This document shows positions 1 to 11,345 of a stretch of 64,000 nt of DNA, one piece after another. Under the pieces are notes generated by a model. It did no database searches and was not told the DNA's origin. It saw only the letters and a program-made list of their open reading frames with translations. This DNA comes from Ananas comosus (Eukaryota; Streptophyta; Magnoliopsida; Poales; Bromeliaceae). Location: positions 274,463 to 338,462 of the forward strand of contig NC_033637.1 of assembly GCF_001540865.1 (NCBI RefSeq), written 5' to 3'. Positions within the stretch are counted from its first letter, which is position 1, and each line of letters begins with the position of its first letter. Both the position numbers and the translations under genes were made by a program.

Positions 1-2025
1 CCGACCTGCCGAGGCCGTACAGCGACTTTTTTTTTTTTCTCTCCGACTCTCCTCTACAGTTTCCGACGACGACGCCTCTCTCGCCCTTCCCCGTCCTTCT
101 CGTCCTCTCCCTCTCCTTCCTTCTCTGCTGCCTCCGACGACGACGCATCTTCGCCGGCGCCGACAATATGCTGGTGCATTCTTATCCTCGCCTGCACACT
201 CCTGCACCTTTCTCGCCTACGACCCTACCGAGGCCATGTCGCGACTCTTTTTTTTTTTTTTTTTTTTTACCTCTTCGACCCTCCTCCACTGTTTCCGACG
301 ACGACGCCTCTCTTGCCCTCCTCAGCCCTTCTCGTCCTCTTCCTCTCCCTCCTCCTCTGCTGCCCCCGACGACGATGCATCTCAGCGCCGGCACCGATAC
401 CGTGGAGGTCACTGCGGTGTTGCAGCCTCGGAGCGGGGGGTCCTTAGTGGCATCATCGTCGGCGCCGTGGCCGTTGGCAGAGAGGGGTGACCAAAAAAAT
501 TATAAAAGAAGCAAGAAAAAAAATAAAGATAAAAAAGTATAGAAAAAAAGGATGAAGATGAAATTGTATCGTTAACTGAAAAAAAAAATTTAAGTTATAT
601 TACTTAAAATGTAAACTGCAGATTTAAGATGAAAATTATACTTTGTAAACAAAAATTACACTCTTTGGAAGATATTTACACTGTTTCTTCTCTTATTGCA
701 CTCTTTCAGATGTAAACTACATCCATTAAGATTAACGTTACACTCTTTAAACGAAAATTGCACTGTTTTTTCTCTTGTTGCACTATTTCTCCTCTTGTTA
801 AACTATTTTTTATCTTAAACTGCACCCCTTTAAGAAATATTAATATTGTTTCTCCTCTTATTGTACTGTTTCTTCTTTTGTTGCACTATTTCTCCTCTTG
901 TTATATTATTTTTATCTTAAACTACGCCCTTTAAGAGGAGAAACAGTTTAACAAGAGGAGAAACAGTTTAACAAGAGGAAAAACAGTGCAACAAGAGGAA
1001 AAACACTATAAATATCTCTTAAATGAGTGCAGTTTAAGATAAAAAACAGTATAACAAGAGAAGAAATGGTGCAACAAGAGGAAAAACAGTGCAACTTTCG
1101 TTTTAAGAGTGTAATTTTTATCTTAGTGGGTGCAGTTTACATCTGAAATAGTGCAATAAGAGGAGAAACAGTGTAAATGTCTCCCAAAGAGTGTAATTTT
1201 CGTTTAAAGAGTGAAATTTTTATCTTAAAGCTGTATTATACATCTGAAGTAGTGCAACTTATAATTTTTTTTGCAATTAACGATGCAATTTTATCTTCAT
1301 CCTTCTTTTTATGTACTTTTTTATCTTTATTTTTTTCTTGCTTTTTTTACAATTTTTTTCGGTCACCCCTCTCCACGGCGCCGACGACGATACCGCTAAG
1401 AACCCCCCGCTCCGAGGCTGTAGCGTCGCAGTGACCTCCACGGTGTCAGTGCCGGCATCGGCACCGGCGAAAATGCATCGTCGTCGGAGGCGACAGAGGA
1501 GGAGGGAGAGGGAGAGGACGAGAAGGGCGGAGAAGGGCAAGAGAAGCGTCGTCGTCGGAGACTGGAGGAAAGTCGAAGAGGAAAAAAAAAAAGAGTCGCG
1601 ACGCGGCCTCGGCAGGGTCGGAGGCGAGGGTAAGGATGCGCCGGCATATTGTCGGCGCCAGCGAAGATGCGTCGTCGTCGGAGGCAGCGGAGAAAGAAGA
1701 AGAGGGAGAGGACGAGAAGGACGGGGAAGGGCGAGAGAGGCGTCGTCGTCGGAAACGGTGGAGGAGAGTCGGAGAGGAAAAAAAAAAAAGTCGCGGTGCG
1801 GTCTCGGCAGGGTCGGAGACGAGGAAGGTGTAGGGGTGTGCAGGCGAGGTCGCTCTCTGGGAAGAGAAAGAAAAAAAGAACGAGAGAAAAAAAATAGGAG
1901 AGAGAAAAAGGTATAATGGTATTTTGGTCAGTTTGCTGAAAAAGCGGACCGAATGTGCGAAAACGAAAAAGGTGGGCCGGTATTGCAAAAGCCCAAAATA
2001 AATAAATTTTTTATGCAAATTGGCC
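1..2025. mobile_element. MULE-like inverted-repeat element, right part
   Basis: This is the right portion of a long inverted-repeat DNA transposon whose left end lies outside the window. The right terminus reads, on the minus strand, ggccaatttgcataaaaaa. The same terminus recurs at 39948 and, slightly changed, at both ends of the 9304-11336 element. GC-rich CGACGACGACGC-type sequence at 1-500 reappears in reverse complement at about 1370-1850, so the element folds on itself. The centre (600-1290) is AT-rich and made of degenerate units such as aagaggagaaacagt on both strands. The open frames across it are Arg/Ser-rich low-complexity shadows and no transposase motif is visible, so it looks non-autonomous. 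The MULE assignment rests on the 9-bp target duplication of the related copy. Confidence 0.7.
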
Positions 2026-2443
2026 TTATTTAAATTATAGATTATTTTGACTTAACTTTTTAATTTTTTTAAAAATTTCAATTTTATTATAAATTTTTTT
2101 AATTTATTTAATTTGAATCTGTCAACGGTATTTTAATTTTAAAATTTAAGTAAGTTGTTTATCTTATAGATTTAACTAATATAGTTTATATAATTCTTAT
2201 AATTATAAATTTATCGAGATAAATAATTAACTGAAATTTGATGTCAGAGTATCATTAATTGACTCAATTCAAATAAATAAAAAGATTGAATAGTAAAATT
2301 AAAATTTTAAAAGATTGAATAGTCGATTTAAATTGCTCCATAGTTCAGAAACATTATTTACGTTTTATCTATTATTTACAAAGCCAAAAATTTGAATGTT
2401 CTAAAATAAATTAAACAAAATGAATAGTGTATTATCTTTCTCC

Positions 2444-2492
<49 letters not shown>

Positions 2493-2841
2493 TTCAAGTG
2501 TACATTTTTAAAGTTGTGATTTCGAGCCTTAGCTCTTTTGTAGAATTTATAGCGTAATTTACGAGGAATCGCAACTTAAACAATAATAAGAAAGGGTTTA
2601 ATAAGCTTCTGGCGAACTCTATAAACCACTTGATCCATAGGATTAGGCTTCGGGCGCCACAAGGTAATTGTCTTATCTATGTGCTGCTTGCTTTAGATTC
2701 GGAGAGTTGCCTTAAAAGAAAAAGATTATAGATTCATACTGCATCTGATGACAAAACTAGCTAGCTAACAATCCAGTTTTCCAGATAAAATTAAGAGAAT
2801 TATTTAATATTTCATTGTAATGATTCACTAGCCTTGTTACT
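2026..2841. other. AT-rich intergenic stretch with a 40-base A run
   Basis: No gene is supported here. The sequence is very AT-rich and includes an uninterrupted poly-A run near 2446-2486 that could be an old retroposon tail, but no body or target duplication was found for it. Confidence 0.5.
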
Positions 2842-2994
2842 GACCGTCCCTAGAGCAGGTGGCAAAGGGTTTGGTGGTTGGTATCCGAGACCCAAATTCG
2901 AATCTAGTTGATTCACATTTTCAGCTAAGTTTATTGTTAAATAAAATAAACGAACCGGGTAGCGTGCTACCTATCTCTTAAAAAAAAAAAAAAA
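2842..2994 (+). mobile_element. tRNA-derived SINE copy
   Basis: A roughly 150-bp retroposon starting gaccgtccctagagc and ending in a poly-A tail. It contains a tRNA-like A box (tagagcaggtggcaaaggg) and a B-box-like ttcgaatc about 40 bp further on, the internal RNA polymerase III promoter layout of tRNA-derived SINEs. The same sequence recurs at 13330-13490 (-), 20249-20400 (+), 26528-26690 (+), 34634-34805 (-) and 55231-55386 (-). The target duplication of this copy is unclear. Confidence 0.8.
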
Positions 2995-4558
2995 CTTGTG
3001 CCCTGTTTATAGAAAGAGCAATGTTAGGTCTACATCTAATTAATATGCATGCATAAATGTTACATTGTATTCACCCTATGACTTCTTGTTTTTTCAAAGG
3101 TCTTTCTTTTTTCACTATTAAAATTTAAAATAAATTCAAAAAATTTAGATGAGTGAATATAAAATTTACGTCTTTACTTCCGAATCTATAAATAGAATGT
3201 CTTTTGTAAAAATTATTAATCTTTTTGACGAATGCAGGATAATGGATATAATATTGCTTTAGATCTGATTAAAAAAAAGTCCTTGAAAGAGAAATACATA
3301 AACTGCGAAAAATGAAGGCACTTCTTAGATTCAATGTGAAAATTAAGCCTAACCTCTAGATGTTTGTTTTGCTGATTAGTTACAATGCAAAATGATGGTT
3401 TCTTGCACTTTGATACGAGGAAGGACCCCCTGAGAGGACTAAAACAGTAAACAAAATGCCTTAATTTGCATATAAAAGAAGAAAGAAAATAATCAATACA
3501 TGGGTGGCCCCTGCTATTTCCCTGCTAATATCAGGTATTGATAGCTGTGATTCCCACCTGGGACTAGTACACGTACCCCTCCCAAAGTTGAAACAGCCAA
3601 CTTTATGTCCTAAAAAGTTATCATGGCCGCCATGAACTATAAACAAATTGGCCCCATGAAATATATGCACTGGCCCCATGAAATATACGCATTGGCCCCA
3701 TGAAATATATGCATGGTTTGATTACGGTGTGTCCTTGTTTGAATCTTTGAATAGTAACTTTGATGAACTTCTAATTCGATCTTCTTAGGCCATGGGGTAC
3801 GGTTAATCTAAAGTGTATATATCTATAAAAATAAAAAAAAAAGAAAAAAAGAAAGAGAGAGAGAGCATATTAATTTTCTCTCTGTGCGTAAAGCCAAAAA
3901 AAGATTATACGGTGGATCATGAGAATATTGAGATTTGATATTGCAATCAAAATATGTTGCGTCAAATTTGAATGAGTTGCCCATCTGTGTTGACCATAAA
4001 CATATTAGGAGTTTGAAGCTTATGTTAGTTTGAAATTTAACTTGACATTTTTAACACCCTAGGTAAAAAATAGGATTCGAATTCAAAACCTTTGCTCAAA
4101 TTTGATACATGTTTAGTAATGTGAAACAATCGAAATTATTTAGAAGCTTATATTATTTTTATTTTTTTTTTTCATATTTTAAGTTGAACGGTATATAGTT
4201 ATATATATACATGTTTAGCATTATATGTATATTTATTTAGTTGAAAATAAATATTTTCTTTCTCTCAAGTGGTTGTTTGTGATTTCCTTCTTTATCCTAT
4301 GCTACTGTGAAGTTAGTCAGGAAACTGCACCTTGACTCAATTTAATGGATGGTTTTCTCTATCAAAAATAAAAAAGATTTATTCTGTCATGTGTTTTTCT
4401 AAAGAAGATGCTCATAGGCCACTATATAGGACGGTTTCCAATAATTCTAAGTACCCGAAATAATTAAGAATGATAGACTATATATTGCACACATTTTTAT
4501 CATTGCTACCAATTATTCAATAGGCTATTTCATCAAAATAATAATAATAATAATAAAG
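2995..4558. other. Intergenic DNA, no gene seen
   Basis: AT-rich sequence with no credible coding region. The only structured part is the short tandem repeat at 3649-3714. Confidence 0.5.
3649..3714. repeat. Three tandem copies of a 22-bp unit
   Basis: The unit tggccccatgaaatatatgc plus two bases is repeated three times head to tail, starting at 3649, 3671 and 3693 with one or two changes per copy. It is a small local minisatellite with no visible function. Confidence 0.85.
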
Positions 4559-4786
4559 AAAAACTTCAAATACCCTCATGTGTTTCACACTTTCTCACTT
4601 TACTTCAAAATGGATAATAAAAAGAAAAAATTAAAGCCACATGATACTAACTTAATACAAAAATGAAACCACATGCTACTAACTTAATACACTTGAAATC
4701 ACAGGGTACTAACTTGATACATTTTAAACCACAAGGTACTAAAGTAAGAAAGTGCCAACCACTGGAGGGGTATTTGAAATTTCTCC
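4559..4786. mobile_element. Small inverted-repeat MITE
   Basis: The left end (cttcaaataccctc) and the right end (gaggggtatttgaaat) are imperfect inverted repeats. The interior holds about four degenerate copies of a unit containing accacatgctactaactt. The flanks are AATAATAA-like on both sides, but they are low complexity, so the target duplication is uncertain. There is no coding capacity. Confidence 0.6.
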
Positions 4787-4835
4787 TAATAATAAAGCAC
4801 ACAATATATATAATGGTTCATTAACAGATACAATA

Positions 4836-5521
4836 GACTAAATTACAAAAAAAATTTCCGTCAATACTCATTTCTTTACTCTTTTTTTTTTTTGATTTTT
4901 AAAAATTTATATTTTACCCTCTTAGAAACTAAGAAATATTCACTTCAGCTACCGCTGTTAGTGTTCCGTTAAAATTCTATTTATATTATATTATCATATA
5001 TTTTTTATATCCAAAATACTCTTAAAATCTTCATCTTAAATGCGCCTCTTCCTTCCTCACCGACGTCCGCGGTCGCACCGCCTCGCCCTCATCCTCATCC
5101 TCGCCCTCATTCTCGCCCATACCTCTATCTGTGCTCACACACATGCTCTCGTCTTACTCCGCCTCCTCACCCTCGCCCTCACCCAACTTTCCGTCCACGC
5201 CCGCTACGATCTAGATCGTCCCTACAGTTGCCGAAATGGAGGGGCGGTGAGAGTAATGGAGGAACAGGGGAGTAGATAAAGAAAACAAAATTAGAGCTAT
5301 AGTTGAGAGGGCGTGAAGAACGGAGAACGAGAGTCTGCGGATGAGCAGAATTGGAAAGGAGATGGAAGATGAGAGACAATTTGATTATTTTGTTATTAGA
5401 GCTAACACCGTCCTCCTATAAATATTTTTTATTTTTTAGAAATACAAAATGTAAATTTTTAAAGGACAAAAAAAATAAAAAATTGAATTTTGATATATAT
5501 ATATTTTTATATAATTTAGCG
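4836..5521. mobile_element. Non-autonomous terminal-inverted-repeat element, copy 1
   Basis: Both ends carry a long imperfect inverted repeat (ctaaattac..., then a tttttaaaaatttatattttaccctctta-like stretch, against its complement near 5440-5520). A related copy with the same ends and a similar GC-rich centre sits at 33000-33569 inside a phosphatase intron. The GC-rich middle (5040-5300) has open frames but they are low complexity and unlike any family I recognise. The superfamily is unresolved. Confidence 0.6.
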
Positions 5522-6443
5522 AATCCAAAAAGAAAGAAAGTGCAACACAACCTACTTTAGCACTAAATTTCACGTGAAAAATAAATTTTGGATCTCTCAA
5601 ATTTTTTTTTATTGTTTTTAGAGAAATGTAGCTAATAAACCGCTTTGTTTATTAATAAAAATAAAAATAAAAATAAAAATAAACTAGCCAACATGGGAAC
5701 GGCAGGTAACCTCAGTGACGAAAAAAAAATGAAAGGAGAAGAGGAAAAGGACAAGGGAGGTAAAGAGGGAAGAGAAAGATAATTATAAAAAAAAAAGAAA
5801 AAACGGCGGTTTCTAGAATTAGCAGCAGTATTCAGATTATAGGCAACTCTGGCAAGTTACATATGCCTACCAAACCATTGATGAGTTTGTACTTATCCAT
5901 TAGGATTTTTTTTTTAATAAAATATTGTTTTTTAAAAAAAATATACATTATTAAGTGAAAATATTAATTACATTATGCATTTTTTCTAAGCTGACATGCT
6001 GATGTGTGAACATATCACAATCAGTCGTTAAAATTTTTTTTTAATTAATACCTGAAGCGCTATGAATTTATTTTATTAGTATTTTCTTTAAGTCAATTTT
6101 AAAATATGAATCTTGCTTGCACAAAGGACTTAGAAATAAATTAAAAAATTAATTAGAGTGCTCGATCTCAATTAGCAACCACTTGCATAATTTATATACT
6201 GCAAATAAAAATCGTTTTTTTTCCTTTTTTTTTTTTTTCAGACTAGCCATGTTACCCCGCTTGTAGTACTTTTATTTATAATGTCATCGATTAATTTAAT
6301 TTCATTTATAATATAGTGCCGTATTTGTAGCGGTGGGTTGTTGGGCCCCGCTGTACAAAGGCCAAATCCATAAAAGTACACATAAGCGACGACCCGGAAA
6401 ACTGCTTGCAAACTCCAAATGACAATTGACAAAAGTATAAGAT
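5522..6443. other. AT-rich intergenic DNA, no gene seen
   Basis: Mostly homopolymer-rich AT sequence. The short open frames lack any recognisable domain. Confidence 0.5.
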
Positions 6444-6449
6444 CACGTG
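6444..6449. promoter_or_regulatory. G-box CACGTG upstream of CYP94C
   Basis: A perfect palindromic CACGTG about 725 bp before the P450 start codon. G-boxes are bound by MYC-type bHLH factors of jasmonate signalling, and CYP94 genes are known jasmonate-induced genes, so the site fits. A single hexamer is weak evidence on its own. Confidence 0.45.
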
Positions 6450-6507
6450 CATTAAGGGACAATAAAAATAAAAATAATAAATAATAAATAAAAAATTACG
6501 GAGCCCG

Positions 6508-6514
6508 TGACGTC
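6508..6514 (+). promoter_or_regulatory. TGACGTC bZIP/TGA-type motif
   Basis: A TGACGTC element lies about 660 bp upstream of the P450 start. TGACG cores are bound by TGA-class bZIP factors and recur in jasmonate- and stress-responsive promoters. Functional use is inferred from position only. Confidence 0.35.
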
Positions 6515-6920
6515 GCGGTAGATGAGGACCGAGTCCAGGAACGGGTATCGTCGCCCTACATCTCCTTTACATCAGGTTTTGTAATTAGCGCACGAGATGC
6601 GCGTGCTGCATTAGCGTCCGACACACTCGCGTGTTCTCCCTCCTCTTCGGGTGGCTCCCCCCCCTCAGCAAACGTACCCCACCAGACACCTACACCCACC
6701 ACCACCTCCACCACGGCGCACCAAAAAGCTACCCCATTAAATTACAGTACTTTGCCAACATGATATGATCATGTTGCGTTGATCATATCCCACCATGCAC
6801 GCCCTCAATCCCCATCCACTTAATTTGTCCCTATCACGAACAGCGGTGCCTGCTGTTCGTGGATTCCTTCTCGACGACAACTGTGCTATAGCTAGCTAAG
6901 CCGACCCCATAGCAAGAAAG

Positions 6921-6930
6921 CTTTATAAAA
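6921..6930 (+). promoter_or_regulatory. Candidate TATA box of CYP94C
   Basis: The string tttataaaat lies about 245 bp before the start codon. It is followed by a CT-rich stretch (6970-7030) and a long GA-rich leader (7085-7160), a common layout for a monocot core promoter with a purine-rich 5' UTR. A TATA-rich microsatellite just downstream makes the exact box uncertain. Confidence 0.45.
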
Positions 6931-7173
6931 TCATATAATATATATATGCACCATGCAATCTCTATCCCAACTCCGTGCTCTTCTCTCATCTTTTACTCCC
7001 TTTCCACCAAATATAATACTATTGGCCTCAACTCTCAAGTGCTGCGCCTAGCTTTTGCAGGAGCTAGCACACAGAAAATAGAATAAGAGAGAGAGAGAGA
7101 AAGAGAGATATATATAGCTAGGGAGAGGGAGGAGGAGGAGAAGAAGAAGAGGAGATCGAGGTGATTAGCCGGG

Positions 7174-8745
7174 ATGGGCTCGGCGGCTGCGGATCTTCTC
7201 TCGTGCTTCCGGAGCTACTTCTGTCTCATCTTCTTCGGCTTGGCGGCCGCGTTCGTGGCGTTCGCTCTGATACTAGCGCTGCTGAGGTGGCGGCGGCCGT
7301 GGTGCAGCTGCGAGGTGTGCAGGGCGTACCTGAGCTCGTCGTGGGCGGGGGAGTTCGCGAACTTGTGCGACTGGTTCGCGCACCTGCTGCGGGCCTCGCC
7401 CACGGGGACCATCCACGTGCACGTGCTGGGCAACACCGTCACGGCCAACCCCGCCAACGTGGAGTACATGCTCAAGACGCGCTTCGACAACTTCCCCAAG
7501 GGGAAGCCCTTCTCCTCCGTGCTCGGCGACCTCCTCGGCCGCGGCATCTTCAACGTCGACGGCGACGCCTGGATCTTCCAGCGCAAGATGGCCAGCCTCG
7601 AGCTCGGCAGCGTCTCCGTCCGCTCCTACGCCTTTACCATCGTCTCCGGCGAGATCCACCGCCGCCTCCTCCCCCTCCTCGGCTCCGTCGCCGACTCCGG
7701 CCGAGCCGTCGACCTGCAGGACGTGTTCCGGCGCTTCGCCTTCGACACCATCTGCAAGATCTCCTTCGGCCTCGACCCGGGCTGCCTCGACCTGACGCTG
7801 CCCGCGTCGGAGCTCGCGGCCGCGTTCGACGCCGCCTCCAGCCTCTCCGCGCGGCGCGGCTCCGCGGCGGTGCCGGCGCTCTGGAAGCTGAAGCGGCTGC
7901 TGAACGTGGGGTCGGAGCGCGAGCTGAGGCGCGCCATCCGGACGGTCAACGCGCTCGCCGACGCGGTCATAGGCCAGCGCCGGAAGCTGGGCCCCACGGG
8001 ACACCACGACCTCCTCTCCCGCTTCATGCAGGCCACGCTCGACGGCGACGACAGCGGCGGCAGCAGCAGCGAAAACGACAGGTACCTCCGCGACATCGTG
8101 GTGAGCTTCCTGCTGGCGGGGCGCGACACCGTGGCCTCGGCGCTCACCACCTTCTTCCTCCTCGTCTCCCGCCACCCGAGCGCCGCCGCCGCCGTGCGGG
8201 AGGAGATCGCGCGCGCCGCAGAGGGGGCGGGGGCTCTCGGCGGAGCGGCGAGCTACGAGTCGCTGAAGGGGATGCAGTACGTGCGCGCGGCGCTGTACGA
8301 GAGCATGCGGCTGTACCCGCCGGTGCAGTTCGACTCCAAGTTCTGCGCCGAGGACGACGTGCTCCCGGACGGCACCTTCGTGAGCGCGGGCACGCGCGTC
8401 ACCTACCACCCCTACGCGATGGGGCGGATGGAGGCCATATGGGGCCCAGACTGCGGCGAGTTCAAGCCCGAGCGGTGGCTCAAGGACGGCGTCTTCGCGC
8501 CCGCGAGCCTCTTCAAGTACCCGGTGTTCCAAGCGGGCCTGCGAGTGTGCCTGGGAAAGGAGCTCGCCATCATGGAGATGAAGTCCGTCATCGTTTCGGT
8601 GCTCCAGAGCTTCGACATCGACGTCATCTGCCCGGCGGGCGCGCCGCCCAAGTTCGCGCCCGGTCTCACCGCCTCCATCAGCGGCGGGCTTGCGGCTCGG
8701 GTCCGAAAGCGCCAAAGTGGGGCTGCAAGGGGCCGTGATTTCTGA
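7174..8745 (+). CDS. CYP94C: CYP94C-type cytochrome P450 (12-hydroxy-JA-Ile carboxylase-like)
   Basis: An intronless 523-residue P450. The N-terminus has a membrane anchor (about residues 15-40, FFGLAAAFVAFALILALL). The diagnostic segments are in order: the CYP94C-like FPKGKPFSSVLGDLLGRGIF near residue 110, the I-helix oxygen-binding AGRDTVAS near 310, ExxR (ESMR) near 375, PERW near 430, and the heme loop FQAGLRVCLG with axial Cys459. As I recall them, CYP94C1 proteins share these segments and the SFLLAGRDTV and YESMRLYPPVQFDSKF stretches closely. In Arabidopsis, CYP94C1 oxidises 12-hydroxy-JA-Ile to the 12-carboxy form at the ER, switching off jasmonate signalling. The third-position GC is extreme, which opens long false frames in other phases and on the other strand. 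The C-terminal tail (RKRQSGAARGRDF) looks longer than usual. The start was chosen because the membrane anchor follows it directly. Subfamily C over B or D is likely but not proven. Confidence 0.92.
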   Translation: MGSAAADLLSCFRSYFCLIFFGLAAAFVAFALILALLRWRRPWCSCEVCRAYLSSSWAGEFANLCDWFAHLLRASPTGTIHVHVLGNTVTANPANVEYMLKTRFDNFPKGKPFSSVLGDLLGRGIFNVDGDAWIFQRKMASLELGSVSVRSYAFTIVSGEIHRRLLPLLGSVADSGRAVDLQDVFRRFAFDTICKISFGLDPGCLDLTLPASELAAAFDAASSLSARRGSAAVPALWKLKRLLNVGSERELRRAIRTVNALADAVIGQRRKLGPTGHHDLLSRFMQATLDGDDSGGSSSENDRYLRDIVVSFLLAGRDTVASALTTFFLLVSRHPSAAAAVREEIARAAEGAGALGGAASYESLKGMQYVRAALYESMRLYPPVQFDSKFCAEDDVLPDGTFVSAGTRVTYHPYAMGRMEAIWGPDCGEFKPERWLKDGVFAPASLFKYPVFQAGLRVCLGKELAIMEMKSVIVSVLQSFDIDVICPAGAPPKFAPGLTASISGGLAARVRKRQSGAARGRDF

Positions 8746-8747
8746 AC

Positions 8748-8751
<4 letters not shown>

Positions 8752-8787
<36 letters not shown>

Positions 8788-9005
8788 TCCGGCTATGGTG
8801 CTTGTAAAAGTACCAAGTATTTGGTACTTATAAATTTTTTACCGTTAGATCTAAGTTTTTGATTATTTTCACCCGTTAGATTATACTATTCAACCAACCA
8901 CCTACTCAACCCTAGAGGTCCACATCATCTAACAGCACATGTCTTTAATCAAGGGCTAAAAATTTACAAGTACCAAAATTTATACTTTTAAAAGATAGGC
9001 AGTTC

Positions 9006-9079
<74 letters not shown>
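8752..9079. repeat. TA microsatellite with an embedded family-A MITE
   Basis: A (TA)n tract begins seven bases after the P450 stop codon and runs to about 8784. A second, longer (TA)n tract spans about 9009-9079. Between them (8785-9008) lies a family-A MITE whose ends are inverted repeats around the words ggtgcttgtaaaagtacc and ggtacttgtaaattt in reverse. Five related copies occur at 13774-14000, 14683-14812 (partial), 19263-19488, 32586-32812 and 36536-36753. The P450 3' UTR may run into it. Confidence 0.8.
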
Positions 9080-9082
<3 letters not shown>

Positions 9083-9303
9083 GAGAGAGTGAATGTGTGT
9101 TGGGGGGGTGGGGCGGCGGGGGCCGCCGAGTAATCTCGATGGAGGTGGCCCGTGCTGATTAATTACCAGTTTAGCGCCTGGGGAGGCTAAATTTGCACCT
9201 GGGTTAAGTGCTCAGTTGGTTTCCTTTATTGGGCTGGATATTTATATCATGTGTATACGGAATGATTATTAAACACAAATTAATCAAAGGGAGATATGTA
9301 AAT

Positions 9304-11336
9304 GGCAAATTTGCATAAAAAATTTATAAATTTTCAGTTTTTGCAAAATTAGATCACTATTTTGAATTTTGCAGATTCGACCGAATTTTAAGAAAACTGA
9401 CTAAAAATTTTTTTTTATTTTTTTTTTCTTTTCTTTTACGTTCTTTCGACGGCAACAGGGTGGCCAGCCATCTCTTCCGTTCTTTCTTATTTCTCTCCGA
9501 CCCTTCGTTATTCCCTCCATAGACTTATGTGACGATAACGGCGGCAGCGGCACCTCCTCTTCCAATGTCGGTGGCGGAGGAGAAGAATTTAAAGCAAGTG
9601 CGGATGAGAGCGAAATGAACAAAAACGATGAAGTCGTGGCCTAGATAATGCTCTCTGCTCGTGAGGGTGAGAAAGAAAACATGCCTACGCTTCTCCAAAA
9701 AGTGCTTCCGGCGAGAGCGGTAGCTACGATAGAGAGTGATGGAGAGATCGTGACAAAAAAAAATTATAGAAAAAAAAATAATAAAATTTAAAAATAAAAA
9801 AAATTTCTAGAGGAAATATCAAAAACATAGAAGAATGAAGAATAAAATAAAATTACACTGTTCAAATAATGTTACACTTTTAAAAAAATTTTGTACTATT
9901 TTTATATAAAAATTGCGCATTTTAAGACAAAAATTATACTAATTGAGATGAGATATATTTTTTAGGCTAAATTTGCATTTTTTGGGTGAAATTTGTACTG
10001 TTTTTCTTTATCTTCATCTTCCTCCTCCTCCTTGTTCCCTTCTCCTTTCTCGTACTTTTTATATGCCCGTCCTAAGCCGGTGATGGGCACGATGGAGGCG
10101 GAGGAGAGCGTGACAACACCAGAGAAGAGGGTGGTAGCAACCCGTCTCGCCTCCATCCTGTAGGGAGTATGCGGCTGCGAGCGAGGACTCCCCTCCTCGC
10201 CTCCGTTCTCATCGACGCCACCAGGCTCCACCGCACCCTCATGCGTTAGTGGAGGCGGAGGCAAGGCTGGGGGTGCGCGTGTGCGGGTAACAGGTGCTGG
10301 CGGGAGGTGGGCCGTGCTCATACCCGTGCACACATTGCAAGGGAGAGGCATGGCGGGGAGTCCTCGCCCCCGCCCGCGCACGTCTTGCGGGCGAAGGCAT
10401 GGCCGGCCGTTGCCACCTCTGCCTTCACTGCCCCATTCTTCAATGTCACTGTGCTGTCCTCCGTCTCCACCACACGCGTCATCAGGCTCGAATGGGCGTG
10501 TGGAAAGTACGAAAAAGTGAAAGGAAAGGAGAAAGCGGAAGAAGAGGAAGTAAAAGAGAGATGGTGTACATTTTTATCCAAAGAGTATAACTTTTGCCTA
10601 AAAAATGTAATTTGCTTCTCAAAAAGTATAATTTTTGTTTCAAAACGTGTAATTTTCATATAAAATAATGCAAACTTTTTTAAAAGAATGAAAGTTTATT
10701 TTAATAGTGCAATTTCATTTTTTTCTTGCATCTTCTATGACTTTTGGTTTTTCCTATAAAAAAATATATTTTTTTTTTATTTTTTTTTATTTTGATTTTT
10801 TTCTTTTTATAATTTTTGTTGTCATCACGGCCACTCTCTTGCCCTCTGTCGCAGTCATCGCCCTCGCCGGAACCGCTTTTTGGAGAAGCGCGGGCACATT
10901 TTCGTTCTCACCCTCACGAGTAACAACGAGCATTATCTCGGCCACGACTTCATTGCCTCCATTCGTTTTGCTCTTATCCGCACTTGCTTTGAATACTTCT
11001 CTTTCGCGGCCGGTATCGAAAGAGAAGCTAGTGCCGCCGTCGTTACCACCACAAAAGACCGCGAAGGCAATGAAGGAAAGTCAGAGAGAAAAAAAGAACA
11101 TAAAAAAAATAGAGGAAAAGAAGGCAGGTCATCCTGTTGCCGTCGAGAAAGGCCGCGAAGGCGGTGGAGAAGCATCGGAGAGAGAAAAAAAAAACGTAAC
11201 AAAAAAAGAAGAGAGAGAAAAGAATAATGATATATTGGTTAGTTTTCTAAAAATTCAGACCGAATCTGTAAAATCGAAAATAGTGACCTAGTTTTGCAAA
11301 AGTTAAAATTTTGTAAATTTTTTATGCAAATTGGCG
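9304..11336. mobile_element. MULE-like element with 9-bp target duplication
   Basis: A complete non-autonomous DNA transposon of 2033 bp. The left end is ggcaaatttgcataaaaaat and the right end, read on the minus strand, is cgccaatttgcataaaaaat. The inverted similarity extends about 100 bp through a tttgcaaaattagatcac stretch. It is flanked by tatgtaaat (9295-9303) and tacgtaaat (11337-11345), a 9-bp target duplication with one mismatch, typical of Mutator-like elements. The interior has GC-rich coding-like blocks (9430-9720, 10020-10520, 10820-11170) separated by homopolymer-rich AT DNA and reversed against each other. No transposase is recognisable. The GC-rich blocks may be captured gene fragments, but I could not name a source. 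Confidence 0.82.
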
Positions 11337-11345
11337 TACGTAAAT

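Noticed and set aside
1311..1916. 201-codon Arg/Glu/Lys-rich frame inside the first MULE-like element
   Set aside because: Low-complexity translation of CGTCGTCGG-type repeats, mirrored elsewhere in the same element, so not a protein gene.
7273..8715. 480-codon minus-strand open frame opposite the P450
   Set aside because: Same cause. The composition is His/Glu/Ala/Arg-rich without any known motif.
7161..8738. 525-codon open frame overlapping the P450 in another phase
   Set aside because: Arg/Pro/Leu-rich shadow made possible by the extreme GC content of the P450; it has no domain and the P450 frame is unmistakable.
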